Assembly: GCA_937927335.1 (NCBI GenBank)
Contig: CALBDU010000047.1
Location: 1 to 44,298, forward strand
From: an uncultured Clostridium sp.
GTDB taxonomy: Bacteria; Bacillota; Clostridia; Clostridiales; Clostridiaceae
Direction: 5' to 3'
DNA length: 44,298 bases
Positions 24,551 to 33,316 of the stretch are shown here, in pieces. Numbering within the stretch: the first letter of the stretch is position 1; each line of letters begins with the position of its first letter. The notes beneath the pieces are model-generated. The model had not been told where the DNA came from. It saw nothing but the letters and a program-made list of their open reading frames with translations, and ran no database searches. Both the position numbers and the translations under genes were made by a program.

Positions 24551-24592
24551 AAACCTTCTTTTTGTAAATCATTTAAAAAAGGAGGTTTTTTT
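24551..24592 (+). promoter_or_regulatory. Terminator hairpin that buries the yyaC ribosome-binding site
   Basis: AAACCTTCTTTTT (24551-24563) pairs with AAAAAGGAGGTTT (24576-24588) over 13 positions, one a G-U pair, with a 12-nt loop. The 3' arm contains GGAGG for yyaC, and T7 follows directly. It therefore looks like both the ytvI terminator and a lid on yyaC translation. Confidence 0.7.
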
Positions 24593-25177
24593 ATGCTTAA
24601 AAGGACAATTTTAGATCCCAATATAACCAATTCCACAATATTATTAAGAGACTTACTATTTTCTGAGATATATCCGACTTTTTCCTTGGGCAGACCAATT
24701 GTCATACTTTGTATTGGAACTGACAGATCAACCGGTGATAGTCTAGGCCCTCTGGTAGGTTATAAATTAGTGGGTTTGCTTGGACATAAAATTAATTTAT
24801 ATGGATCCCTTCAATATCCTGTGCATGCTAAAAATTTAAATGAAGTTTTAATTAATATAAACAATACATATAAGGATCCTTTTATAATTGCTATTGATGC
24901 TTGTCTTGGCAGTATTCAAAATGTAGGTAAATTAATTATTGATAAGAAACCATTAAAACCAGGATCTGCCATGGAGAAGGAATTGCCGCCAGTAGGTGAT
25001 ATGAGCATAACTGGGGTGGTTAATATTTCTGGAGGAATGGAATTTATACTTTTGCAAAATACAAGGCTATTTACTGTAATGAGCTTGGCCGATTCTATAT
25101 CAAGGGGTATTTATTATTGTTTATTAAAAATTTATAATTTAAATAATAAAAGTGACGATTTTATATTCAATTCTTGA
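24593..25177 (+). CDS. yyaC: Spore protease YyaC
   Basis: A 194-aa YyaC-family protein, related in fold to the GPR/HybD peptidases and found in spore formers. GTDRSTGDSLGPLVGYKL (with the conserved acidic residues), IIAIDACLG and the GDMSITGVVNISGG segment are typical. The start is the ATG at 24593 with GGAGG just upstream; an ATG 17 codons earlier would be inside the terminator hairpin. It converges with the YkuS-family gene with no bases between their stop codons. Confidence 0.88.
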   Translation: MLKRTILDPNITNSTILLRDLLFSEIYPTFSLGRPIVILCIGTDRSTGDSLGPLVGYKLVGLLGHKINLYGSLQYPVHAKNLNEVLININNTYKDPFIIAIDACLGSIQNVGKLIIDKKPLKPGSAMEKELPPVGDMSITGVVNISGGMEFILLQNTRLFTVMSLADSISRGIYYCLLKIYNLNNKSDDFIFNS

Positions 25178-25432
25178 TTAAAGAAGACTGCTATATACTC
25201 TATTGTTTAAAATATATTCCAGATCATCCAACGACTTATTACCAAGATCTATTATAAGAGTTCCCTCAGGTCTAATGTTTTGAGTCATATTATATTGCTT
25301 TAGTCCTCCACTTTTTAAATTGCATATTATTGCATCGCAGCATTGACTGCTGTTTTCATCAACCACTTCATATCCAAGATTTAATAATTCATTTTTTAGA
25401 TTTTCAAACTCTTTGCTTACAAATACTTTCAT
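25178..25432 (-). CDS. YkuS family (UPF0180) protein
   Basis: An 84-aa protein of the UPF0180/YkuS family (NELLNLGYEVVDENSSQCCD, IICNL). Its function is not known. The ribosome-binding site AAAGGAGGT lies within the 3' arm of a 15-bp hairpin. The stop codon abuts that of the converging yyaC gene. Confidence 0.8.
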   Translation of the reverse strand: MKVFVSKEFENLKNELLNLGYEVVDENSSQCCDAIICNLKSGGLKQYNMTQNIRPEGTLIIDLGNKSLDDLEYILNNRVYSSLL

Positions 25433-25435
25433 AAT

Positions 25436-25477
25436 TAAGACCTCCTTTAAAGTATTTTTACCTTAAAGGAGGTCTTA
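25436..25477 (-). promoter_or_regulatory. Hairpin burying the ykuS-like ribosome-binding site
   Basis: TAAGACCTCCTTTAA (25436-25450) and its exact complement (25463-25477) form a 15-bp perfect stem with a 12-nt loop. On the minus strand the first arm carries CCTCCTTT, an anti-Shine-Dalgarno word. The second arm carries AAAGGAGGT, ending 3 nt before the ATG. A transcript arriving from the DUF4446 gene would fold and hide the site. Confidence 0.75.
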
Positions 25478-25483
25478 TATACA

Positions 25484-25987
25484 TTATTTTCTATTTTCTA
25501 TTGCTTCCTGAAGAGCTTGATTTTCTTCGCTAGAAAGTTCGTACCTTGACATTCCTCTGTCAATTGGTTTTGCATAGGTTGTACTCTCACTTCTACCGTA
25601 TATTCCTGTTATTATAACACCATTATTTAACTGATCAAGCATTGCAACCGAAAAGCTGAGATCACTACCTACATCTTCAAATGCTCTGTATCTAACTAAA
25701 GCCACCTTCTGTACACAACCTTTTAATTTCAAATCAACATTTGTGCACAAATCCATGATACTTTTATTCTCCTTTTCAACAGCATCTATTTTATCCATAT
25801 AACCAATTATAATTTCTTCAATATTCTTGTTATCTACTCCCCTCATAAACTTTTTATATCGTTTTTCAACTCGACCTAAAGCCTTTAGATTTACTATAAC
25901 TAGTATAAATAACAAAACTATTAGAATTGCCATTCCAATTAAAATAAATATTTGATAATTCCCTATTATAGATAATACGTTTGACAT
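25484..25987 (-). CDS. DUF4446 family membrane-anchored protein
   Basis: A 167-aa protein with one N-terminal membrane helix (IFILIGMAILIVLLFILVIV). A coiled-coil-like segment follows (LGRVEKRYKKFMRGVDNKNI), then the conserved FEDVGSDLSFSVAMLDQLNN region. DUF4446 genes regularly sit next to parB in clostridia; function unknown. GGGAG precedes the ATG. Confidence 0.85.
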   Translation of the reverse strand: MSNVLSIIGNYQIFILIGMAILIVLLFILVIVNLKALGRVEKRYKKFMRGVDNKNIEEIIIGYMDKIDAVEKENKSIMDLCTNVDLKLKGCVQKVALVRYRAFEDVGSDLSFSVAMLDQLNNGVIITGIYGRSESTTYAKPIDRGMSRYELSSEENQALQEAIENRK

Positions 25988-26004
25988 ATACTGCTCCCTT
26001 CCAA

Positions 26005-26020
26005 TGTTTCACGTGAAACA
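26005..26020. promoter_or_regulatory. parS site
   Basis: TGTTTCACGTGAAACA is a perfect 16-bp parS palindrome, located just upstream of the DUF4446 gene and at the end of parB. ParB would load here and spread. Confidence 0.92.
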
Positions 26021-26022
26021 TA

Positions 26023-26886
26023 TTATATATTCATTATATCCAAAATTCGTTGCAAATCATCTATTGAATAATATTCAATCTCAATTTTTCCTTTATTATT
26101 TTTATTTGAAACAATAATTTTTGTATCAAATTTTTCTTCAAGTCTGCTTCTAATATCACTTATATGGGGATCTGACTTTTCTAATTCTTTTTCAGAAATT
26201 AGCTCTATTGGCAAGCTGTTTAGCTTATTGATCAGCTTTTCTGTTTCACGTACAGATAGATTTTCATCTATTACTCTTTGCGCTGTACTATACTGTAAAT
26301 CAGCATCGGCTATTCCCAGAAGAGCTCTGCCATGACCTTCAGAAATGACTCCATCTATTAAATACTCTTGAACTCTCTTATCTAAATTCATAAGTCTTAA
26401 GCTATTTGTAATGGCTGTTCTTGATTTACCAACTCTTTTACTCAACTCTTCCTGAGTTAATTTAAATTCATCTAAAAGCTTCCTATAGGCCTTTGATTCT
26501 TCAATTGGATTTAAATCCTCACGTTGTATATTTTCGATTAAAGATATTTCTAAGACTTGTTTATCAGATAATTCCATAACAATTGCAGGCATTTCGGTTA
26601 ACCCGGCGGCTTGAGCTGCCCGCCATCTTCTTTCACCGGCTACTATTATATATCCGCTATCATCTTTTTTTAAAACAATTGGCTGGATTACTCCATGTTC
26701 TTTTATTGACTCAGAAAGTTGGGCAATTTTTTCTTCATCAAAGGACTTTCTTGGTTGATACTCATTGGGCTTTATCAAATTTATATCAATTAGGAAACTT
26801 CCTTTGGCTTTATCAACATCATTAAAGTTTTCATCTTCGGGTATAAGTGCCCCCAGGCCTTTTCCAAGGCCAAATTTTTTGCTCAC
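26023..26886 (-). CDS. parB: Chromosome-partitioning protein ParB
   Basis: A 287-aa ParB/Spo0J. The CTP-binding N-domain contains PNEYQPRKSFDEEKI and the GERRWRAAQAAG box. It is followed by ENIQREDLNPIEE, a helix-turn-helix (TQEELSKRVGKSRTAITN) and a C-terminal dimer domain. It binds parS and acts with ParA to segregate origins. The start is GTG with GGAGG upstream; parA ends 5 bp before. Confidence 0.96.
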   Translation of the reverse strand: MSKKFGLGKGLGALIPEDENFNDVDKAKGSFLIDINLIKPNEYQPRKSFDEEKIAQLSESIKEHGVIQPIVLKKDDSGYIIVAGERRWRAAQAAGLTEMPAIVMELSDKQVLEISLIENIQREDLNPIEESKAYRKLLDEFKLTQEELSKRVGKSRTAITNSLRLMNLDKRVQEYLIDGVISEGHGRALLGIADADLQYSTAQRVIDENLSVRETEKLINKLNSLPIELISEKELEKSDPHISDIRSRLEEKFDTKIIVSNKNNKGKIEIEYYSIDDLQRILDIMNI

Positions 26887-26891
26887 AAATA

Positions 26892-27659
26892 TTACCTCCT
26901 TTGTCTTTGCAAAAATTCTTTTGCCAATTGATCATAAGCCTCAGAGCCCTTACATTTATCATCATATAACATAATTGGAAGTCCAAAACTAGGAGCCTCG
27001 GCTAATCTTACATTTCTAGGTATTGTGGTTTTATATACCTTATCTTTAAAATATTTCTTAACTTCGCTTATAACTTCCTGTGACAGTCGAGCTCTGGTAT
27101 CGAACATACTCAGTAGTACACCTTCAATTTCTAAAGATTTATTAAGAGACTTCTTTACTAATTGAATTGTATTAATAAGTTGTCCTACTCCTTCCAGTGC
27201 ATAAAATTCACATTGCATTGGTATTAATACGCTATTAGATGCAGTAAGTGCATTTATACTTAAAAAACCTAATGAAGGTGGACAATCTATAAATACGTAA
27301 TCAAATTCAGATTTCATTTGAGATAATTTATTTTTTAAAATTGATTCTCTCTTTTGGATATTAATTAATTCCACTTCAGCGCCAGCTAACTCCACAGTAG
27401 ATGGTAATATGTAAAAATTCTCAACAAGGTCACATTGTACAATTGCATCATCTATTGAGACCTCTGAAGTAAGTACATCATAAATTGAATTTTTAATTTT
27501 CTTTTTATCAAATCCCAGTCCGCTTGTTGTATTACCCTGTGGGTCTATATCAATATTCAGTATTTTATAACCATGTAGAGATAAATATGCACATAAATTT
27601 ATGCTGGTGGTAGTCTTCCCAACTCCACCTTTTTGATTAAAAATTGATATTACCTTCAA
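26892..27659 (-). CDS. parA: Chromosome-partitioning ATPase ParA (Soj)
   Basis: A 255-aa Walker-type ATPase with the deviant Walker A KGGVGKTTTSINL at residues 10-22. DIDPQGN and FIDCPPSLG follow. It works with ParB to move origins and, in relatives, regulates DnaA. The start appears to be TTG with GGTGAGG upstream. It lies between noc and parB. Confidence 0.96.
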   Translation of the reverse strand: MKVISIFNQKGGVGKTTTSINLCAYLSLHGYKILNIDIDPQGNTTSGLGFDKKKIKNSIYDVLTSEVSIDDAIVQCDLVENFYILPSTVELAGAEVELINIQKRESILKNKLSQMKSEFDYVFIDCPPSLGFLSINALTASNSVLIPMQCEFYALEGVGQLINTIQLVKKSLNKSLEIEGVLLSMFDTRARLSQEVISEVKKYFKDKVYKTTIPRNVRLAEAPSFGLPIMLYDDKCKGSEAYDQLAKEFLQRQRR

Positions 27660-27744
27660 AACCTCACCACCTTCATTTTTATTTAGACATATACTATTAT
27701 ATTATTATTTTAATTATAAAGAAAGATATTTTAAAAAAAAGAAA

Positions 27745-27760
27745 TGTTTCACGTGAAACA
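27745..27760. promoter_or_regulatory. Second parS site
   Basis: A second perfect TGTTTCACGTGAAACA lies between parA and noc. The symmetry continues four more bases on each side (GAAA outside, TTTC on the other), making a 24-bp perfect palindrome that overlaps the 3' edge of the noc intergenic region. Confidence 0.92.
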
Positions 27761-27763
27761 TTT

Positions 27764-28543
27764 CTATACTTTAGGTATTGATATTGTAATTTTTATATTA
27801 TCTTCTGATTCTTTACATGAATATTGTGCATTTAGCCCATATTTGTCAAATACTTGCTTTACTGTATTTATATATACTCTTGGGGAGAAGATTCCTTTTA
27901 TTCTCTTTTTCCCATCCGCTGCAACTTCCTTTTTCTGCAAATTAAAAAGATATTTTGTTATTAACTCCTCAGTATTTTTCACGTTTAAAGATTTCTTAAT
28001 TACAGTATTTAAAATTTTCTTCTGGCTTTCAGTATCTGGAAGCTTTAGCAGGGCTCTTGCATGCCGTTCAGTTAAATTATTATTTAATACCAGATTTCTT
28101 ATACCCTCATCTAATTTTAATATTCTAATTTTATTTGCAATGGTAGATTGTTTTTTTCCAATTATCTCAGCCAGCTTCTCCTGGGTGTAATTATGATCCT
28201 TCATTAAATTATTGTATGCTTCTGCTTCCTCAATAAAGTTTAAATCCTCTCTTTGAAGATTTTCCAATAATGCTATAGCTGCAGATTCACTATCAGTTAT
28301 ATCTACTATTATGGCAGGAACTTCTTTTAGTCCAGCTCTTTTAGCTGCTCTAAGCCTTCTTTCTCCAGCAACCAGCTCATATCTGTCCTCACTAATTTTT
28401 CTTATGGATAAAGGCTGTATTATACCATATACATTAATCGATTGTGCTAACTCTTCAATAGTTTCATCATCAAAATATTTTCTTGGCTGATACACATTAG
28501 GTGATATTAAATCCACTGAAATATAATTTATATTATTTTGCAT
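27764..28543 (-). CDS. noc: Nucleoid occlusion protein Noc (ParB family)
   Basis: A 259-aa ParB-family protein paralogous to parB. Its core is SPNVYQPRKYFDDETIEELA, GERRLRAAKRAGLKEVPAII and ENLQREDLNFIEE, with a helix-turn-helix (TQEKLAEIIGKKQSTIAN). The position between parA and rsmG is that of noc, which binds DNA and blocks septation over the nucleoid. Its binding sequence is not evident here. A perfect parS lies just past its stop codon. Confidence 0.88.
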   Translation of the reverse strand: MQNNINYISVDLISPNVYQPRKYFDDETIEELAQSINVYGIIQPLSIRKISEDRYELVAGERRLRAAKRAGLKEVPAIIVDITDSESAAIALLENLQREDLNFIEEAEAYNNLMKDHNYTQEKLAEIIGKKQSTIANKIRILKLDEGIRNLVLNNNLTERHARALLKLPDTESQKKILNTVIKKSLNVKNTEELITKYLFNLQKKEVAADGKKRIKGIFSPRVYINTVKQVFDKYGLNAQYSCKESEDNIKITISIPKV

Positions 28544-28641
28544 AACTAACCATCCCTTTTAAATATTCCTGTTTTAACATTTCTTCACGATTGTTTAAAA
28601 TCCTGCTATTAAATATATAAATCGTACGACAAATTCTCAAA

Positions 28642-29358
28642 CTATTTTATTGGTTTTTTAGAAGCTACACCTGGTTTTCGAGGAAATTGTTTAGGAGTCT
28701 TCATTATTTTCCTAATTACTACAAGATTATGCTTCAAATCACTGTCTTCAATTTTAACTTCAATTACATTTTCTACTCTTCCCCCTAATGCTTTAATGGC
28801 ATTTCCTGCTTCATTAAGTTCTGATTCAACACCAGGACCTTTCATGGCAACAAAATACCCATTTACTTTTACATAAGGCAGGCATAGTTCAGATAACAGT
28901 GTTAAATTAGCAACAGCTCTTGATACAGCTATGTCAAATGTATCCCTGTATTCAATTCTCGCTAGTTCCTCTGCTCTTCCATGGATAGCTTTTATTCTTT
29001 TAAGATCTAATTTACCTATAACTTCGTTTAGGAAGTTAACCCTTTTAAGCAGTGAGTCCAGTAGTACTACTTCTATATCAGGCCTTACAATTTTTATGGG
29101 AATGCCTGGGAATCCAGCTCCTGTTCCAATATCTATTATTGTTTTTGCAGTTTCAAATTCCTTAAAATTAAATACTTTAATAGAATCAATAAAATGCTTT
29201 TTTATCATATCTTCATCTTCAGTTATCGCTGTAAGGTTAATTTTTTGATTCCAATCTTGAATTAAGTCTTTATATTTCATAAATAGCGAATATTTATCTT
29301 TATCGAAATCTATTGAAACGTTTTTACAGGCTGTTTCCATTAAGCTGTAATAATCCAT
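28642..29358 (-). CDS. rsmG: 16S rRNA (guanine-527-N7)-methyltransferase RsmG
   Basis: A 238-aa SAM-dependent methyltransferase modifying G527 of 16S rRNA. The SAM motif is IIDIGTGAGFPGIPIKIVRP, followed by VVLLDSLLKRVNFL and AVSRAVANL. I start at the ATG 29356-29358 because AAGGAG lies 8-9 nt upstream, inside the end of mnmG whose stop is one base before. A longer frame overlapping mnmG has no such site. Confidence 0.95.
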   Translation of the reverse strand: MDYYSLMETACKNVSIDFDKDKYSLFMKYKDLIQDWNQKINLTAITEDEDMIKKHFIDSIKVFNFKEFETAKTIIDIGTGAGFPGIPIKIVRPDIEVVLLDSLLKRVNFLNEVIGKLDLKRIKAIHGRAEELARIEYRDTFDIAVSRAVANLTLLSELCLPYVKVNGYFVAMKGPGVESELNEAGNAIKALGGRVENVIEVKIEDSDLKHNLVVIRKIMKTPKQFPRKPGVASKKPIK

Positions 29359-29359
29359 A

Positions 29360-31246
29360 TCAATTCTCCTTGCTTTTTCTAACCATATTTTCCATATATA
29401 TAAGCAGTACCGATACATCGGCCGGCGTTACTCCTGAAATTCTTGAAGCCTGGCCTATATTATAAGGCTTAACTTTTTTTAGCTTTTGAGCTGCTTCCAG
29501 CCTTAAACCTTTTACTTCATCATAATTAACATAGTCAGGTATAATACGTGTTTCAAATTTTTTGAACTGGTTTACCTGTTCAAGCTGCTTTTCAATATAG
29601 CCTTCATATTTTGATATGGTATTTACTTCTTCCATTACATCCATATTTAATAAAGGTCTATCATTATCCAGAACAGCTACTTTGAAATAATCCAGTTCAG
29701 GCCTTTTGATAAGTTCATATAAGTTAATGGGCTTTTTAAGTTCTGCAGAATTTAAACCTGTTAAAATTTCATTTATTTCTTTCTTACCAGTTACCTGTAC
29801 CTTTTTTATTCTTTCAACTTCTTCCTGAATATCCTGTTTTCTTTTTATATATCTTGCATATCTCTCTTCTGAAACCAGACCAGCCTCATATCCTATCTGA
29901 GTCAATCTTAAATCTGCATTATCCTGCCTTAGTAATAATCTGTACTCTGATCTTGAAGTCATCATCCTATAAGGTTCATTAGTTCCTTTTGTCACCAGAT
30001 CATCAATAAGAACTCCTATATACCCCTGAGACCTATCTAAAATAACAGGCTCTCTTCCCTTAACCTTAAGAGCAGCATTTATCCCTGCAATTATTCCCTG
30101 TGCAGCAGCTTCCTCGTATCCTGAGCTTCCATTAATCTGTCCCGCACCAAATAAGCCTTGGATATTTTTAAATTCAAGAGACAATTTTAAATCCTGAGGG
30201 TTAAAGCAATCATATTCTATGGCATAAGCAGTTCTTAATATTTCTACATTTTCCAATCCTGTAATTGATTTATACATAGCAATTTGTACATCCTCAGGCA
30301 ATGAGCTTGACGCCCCACCTACATACATTTCTTCAGTTGATTCTCCCTCAGGTTCAATGAATATCTGATGTACTTCCTTATCGGGAAATCTCATGACCTT
30401 ATCCTCTATGGAAGGACAATATCTGGGGCCTATGGATTTGATAGTACCATTATATAAAGGTGACCTGTGAATATTATCCCTGATAACCTTTAATGTATCC
30501 TTAGTTGTATAAGTAAGATAGCAGGATACCTGCTCTCTTTGAAGTCCTTCATTCATAAATGAAAAAGGTACTATTTTTTCATCGCCTTTCTGCTCAATCA
30601 TTTTTGAAAAGTCCACGCTTCTTCTGTTAATTCTTGCTGGAGTTCCTGTTTTAAATCTTCTAAGTTCAATTCCACTGGCTGAAATACTGTCAGATAAAAA
30701 ATTCGCTGGAAATAATCCACTTGGACCTCCGCTGTAATTTACATCCCCAATTATTATCCTGCTTTTAAGATACGTTCCAGATGCGATAACAACCACCTTT
30801 GACTTATAATAAGCACCATTTCGTGTTAATACACCCTTTACTATATTACCCTCTATTCTTATTTCGATAGCTTCAAGCTGTCTTAGATCAAGATTTTTCT
30901 GAGTCTCTATAACATACTTCATACTTTCAGAATATCTGTGCTTATCAGCCTGTGCCCTTAAGGAATGAACGGCAGGTCCCTTTGAAGTATTAAGCATTCT
31001 GGATTGGATAAATGTTTTATCAATATTAATCCCCATCTCTCCGCCTAAAGCATCAATTTCCCTGACAAGATGACCCTTGGCCGTACCTCCTACGTTTGGA
31101 TTGCATGGCATTAAAGCCACACTATCCAAATTCATAGTCAGCATTAAAACTTTACACCCCATTCTTGCAGCAGCAAGTCCTGCCTCACAGCCTGCATGAC
31201 CGGCTCCTATAACTATTACTTCATACTCCCCTGCTAAATATTCCAT
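29360..31246 (-). CDS. mnmG: tRNA U34 modification enzyme MnmG
   Basis: A 628-aa FAD enzyme that with MnmE makes the 5-carboxymethylaminomethyl group on wobble uridine 34. The FAD site VIGAGHAGCEAGLAAAR is at residues 12-28. GGTAKGHLVREIDALGG, SRMLNTSKGPAVHSLRAQAD and GLFGAGQINGSSGYEEAAAQ are diagnostic. The C-terminal MnmE-binding region ends YNIGQASRISGVTPADVS. It is 8 bp after mnmE. Confidence 0.97.
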   Translation of the reverse strand: MEYLAGEYEVIVIGAGHAGCEAGLAAARMGCKVLMLTMNLDSVALMPCNPNVGGTAKGHLVREIDALGGEMGINIDKTFIQSRMLNTSKGPAVHSLRAQADKHRYSESMKYVIETQKNLDLRQLEAIEIRIEGNIVKGVLTRNGAYYKSKVVVIASGTYLKSRIIIGDVNYSGGPSGLFPANFLSDSISASGIELRRFKTGTPARINRRSVDFSKMIEQKGDEKIVPFSFMNEGLQREQVSCYLTYTTKDTLKVIRDNIHRSPLYNGTIKSIGPRYCPSIEDKVMRFPDKEVHQIFIEPEGESTEEMYVGGASSSLPEDVQIAMYKSITGLENVEILRTAYAIEYDCFNPQDLKLSLEFKNIQGLFGAGQINGSSGYEEAAAQGIIAGINAALKVKGREPVILDRSQGYIGVLIDDLVTKGTNEPYRMMTSRSEYRLLLRQDNADLRLTQIGYEAGLVSEERYARYIKRKQDIQEEVERIKKVQVTGKKEINEILTGLNSAELKKPINLYELIKRPELDYFKVAVLDNDRPLLNMDVMEEVNTISKYEGYIEKQLEQVNQFKKFETRIIPDYVNYDEVKGLRLEAAQKLKKVKPYNIGQASRISGVTPADVSVLLIYMENMVRKSKEN

Positions 31247-31254
31247 TTCAATAC

Positions 31255-32631
31255 CTACTTTCCTAAACAGAATTCAGAAAATATCTTGTTGATAATGTCC
31301 TCTTCAATTGTATCCCCTGTGATGTGCCCTAGATTATACCATGCATTCCTTATATCTATTGAAGCTAAATCAATAGCACCGGTATCCCTTAATGCATTTA
31401 AAGCCATTATACAGCTATTCCTGGCTGCAATTAGCGCATCCTTATGTCGTACATTTGTAATTAAAAAATCACTGGAATTTATCTTACCATTGAAAAATAA
31501 TTTTGAAATAGCCTCCTTAAGCTCATTAATGCCATATCCAGAGATTATAGACGTATTAATCACATAATCAGCAGCTATTCCCTCAAGAGCAGAGTAATCT
31601 ATTCTACTGTCAAGATCAGACTTATTTAACAGGACTATACACTTTCTGCCCGTAATAAAATTTATAATATCCTTATCCTCAGAAGTGAGTTCCCTGCTGG
31701 TATCCAGCATTAGGATAATCAAATCAGCCTCTTCAATTTTTTCCTTTGATTTCTGTACTCCAATTTTTTCAACAATATCATCAGTTTCACGGATTCCAGC
31801 TGTATCAACTATTTTAATTGGAATTCCCCCAACATTAATATATTCCTCTATAACATCCCTGGTAGTACCGGGAATATCAGTTACAATTGCCCTATTTTCC
31901 ATTAAGAGTGAATTTAACAAAGATGACTTTCCCACATTTGGTTTTCCGACAATAACGGTGCTGATTCCTTCCCTTAAAATTTTGCCCTGGTCAGCATTTT
32001 CTATAGCATTATCCATATCCTTAACTATATCATTAAGCTCAGAAGAAGCTCTCAATGCAGTCACTTCCTCCAAATCATCCTCAGGGTAATCCACAGTAGC
32101 TTCTATATGGGCAATTAGCGTTATAAGCCTATCTCTCAGTGCTTTAATCATAAGAGACAATTTTCCCCCAGCCTGCATTACTGCAGATTTCATTGACAAC
32201 TCCGTCTTGGACCTTATAATGTCAATGACTGCTTCAGCCTGGCTCAAGTCTATCCTGCCATTTAAAAAAGCCCTTTTTGTAAACTCTCCTGGTTCAGCTA
32301 ATCTTGCACCTGCTTTTATCACAAGCTCCAATACTTTATTAGTTGCTATTATTCCACCATGACAATTAATTTCTACTGTATCTTCCGCAGTATAGCTTTT
32401 AGGGCCTTTCATGAAGCTTACAATAACCTCATCTATAATGGTGTCTTGCGAATCTACAATATGTCCATATCTTAGCTTATAATTATCTTTTTCAGTAACT
32501 GGTATTGGATTTTTGCCTTTAAATACACAGTTAATTATACTTAATGCTTTGTCTCCGGACACTCTTACTATAGATATCCCGCCTTCACCAATGGCTGTTG
32601 ATATGGCCGAAATAGTGTCAAATTCTCTCAT
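31255..32631 (-). CDS. mnmE: tRNA modification GTPase MnmE
   Basis: A 458-aa GTPase partner of MnmG. The N-terminal folate-binding domain starts DTISAISTAIGEGGISIVRV. The G domain has GKPNVGKSSLLN (G1), DIPGTTRD (G2), DTAGIR (G3) and LNKSDL (G4). The C-terminus ends FCLGK, the CxGK motif with the catalytic-type cysteine. AGGAGG precedes the ATG. Confidence 0.97.
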   Translation of the reverse strand: MREFDTISAISTAIGEGGISIVRVSGDKALSIINCVFKGKNPIPVTEKDNYKLRYGHIVDSQDTIIDEVIVSFMKGPKSYTAEDTVEINCHGGIIATNKVLELVIKAGARLAEPGEFTKRAFLNGRIDLSQAEAVIDIIRSKTELSMKSAVMQAGGKLSLMIKALRDRLITLIAHIEATVDYPEDDLEEVTALRASSELNDIVKDMDNAIENADQGKILREGISTVIVGKPNVGKSSLLNSLLMENRAIVTDIPGTTRDVIEEYINVGGIPIKIVDTAGIRETDDIVEKIGVQKSKEKIEEADLIILMLDTSRELTSEDKDIINFITGRKCIVLLNKSDLDSRIDYSALEGIAADYVINTSIISGYGINELKEAISKLFFNGKINSSDFLITNVRHKDALIAARNSCIMALNALRDTGAIDLASIDIRNAWYNLGHITGDTIEEDIINKIFSEFCLGK

Positions 32632-32660
32632 AAAAATATCCTCCTGTTAAAAATAAACAA

Positions 32661-32684
32661 AAAGAAAGCCATCAGGCTTTCTTT
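32661..32684 (-). terminator. Terminator overlapping the end of jag
   Basis: AAAGAAAGCC (32661-32670) and GGCTTTCTTT (32675-32684) form a 10-bp stem; the jag stop codon lies in the 4-nt loop. On the minus strand the stem is followed by TTGTTTATTTTT. It separates jag from mnmE. Confidence 0.75.
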
Positions 32685-33295
32685 AAATCCACCACTACTC
32701 TTCTATAAGGTTCATCACCCTCACTATATGTTTCCACATATGGATCATTTTGAAGTGCAGAATGTATTATCCTTCTTTCATAAGGATTCATTGGTTCCAG
32801 CTTAACCTGTTTTTCAGTGGTTTTAACTTTTTCTGCAATCCTTCTGGCCAATCTTTTTAAGGTTTCTTCTCTTTTCAATCTATAATTTTCTGTATCTAAA
32901 ATTACTCTCTTATATTCATTTTCATGTCCCTTATTCAATACAAGACTTACAAGATATTGAAGAGAATCTAAAGTCTCTCCTCTGTATCCTATTAATATCC
33001 CCATATCAGGTCCAGTCAATGCAAATTTAACTATATTATCCTCTTCTTTTACTCTTATTTCTGCCTTAACACCCATTTTGTCCAAGACATCTCTTAGAAA
33101 AGTTTTTGCTTCATAAATATAGTCCCTCTTAACTTTAACCTTAATACGTGCCGGCCTGGCACCAATTTTCAGGAAACCTTTATTCCCTTCATCCAATACT
33201 TCATACTCCACTTTGTCCTCAGTTATTTTAAGTTCTGTCAAGGCATTTTTAAGAGCATCCTCTACAGTTCTGCCTATCATCTCAATAACAACCAC
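32672..33295 (-). CDS. jag: Jag/KhpB RNA-binding protein
   Basis: A 207-aa Jag (KhpB, SpoIIIJ-associated) protein. The N-terminal Jag domain (IGRTVEDALKNALTELKITE) is followed by a KH domain with GILIGYRGETLDSLQYLVS. A C-terminal R3H domain ends near MNPYERRIIHSALQNDPYVE. It is an RNA-binding regulator encoded after yidC. The GTG at 33293-33295 is preferred because GGGGGTG lies 8 nt upstream; a GTG three codons earlier overlaps that site. Confidence 0.92.
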   Translation of the reverse strand: MVVIEMIGRTVEDALKNALTELKITEDKVEYEVLDEGNKGFLKIGARPARIKVKVKRDYIYEAKTFLRDVLDKMGVKAEIRVKEEDNIVKFALTGPDMGILIGYRGETLDSLQYLVSLVLNKGHENEYKRVILDTENYRLKREETLKRLARRIAEKVKTTEKQVKLEPMNPYERRIIHSALQNDPYVETYSEGDEPYRRVVVDLKKA

Positions 33296-33316
33296 GCCAA
33301 ACACACCCCCTATATA

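Noticed and set aside
26242..26257. Third parS inside parB (TGTTTCACGTACAGAT)
   Set aside because: Only the left half matches; the right half differs at most positions, so binding is doubtful.
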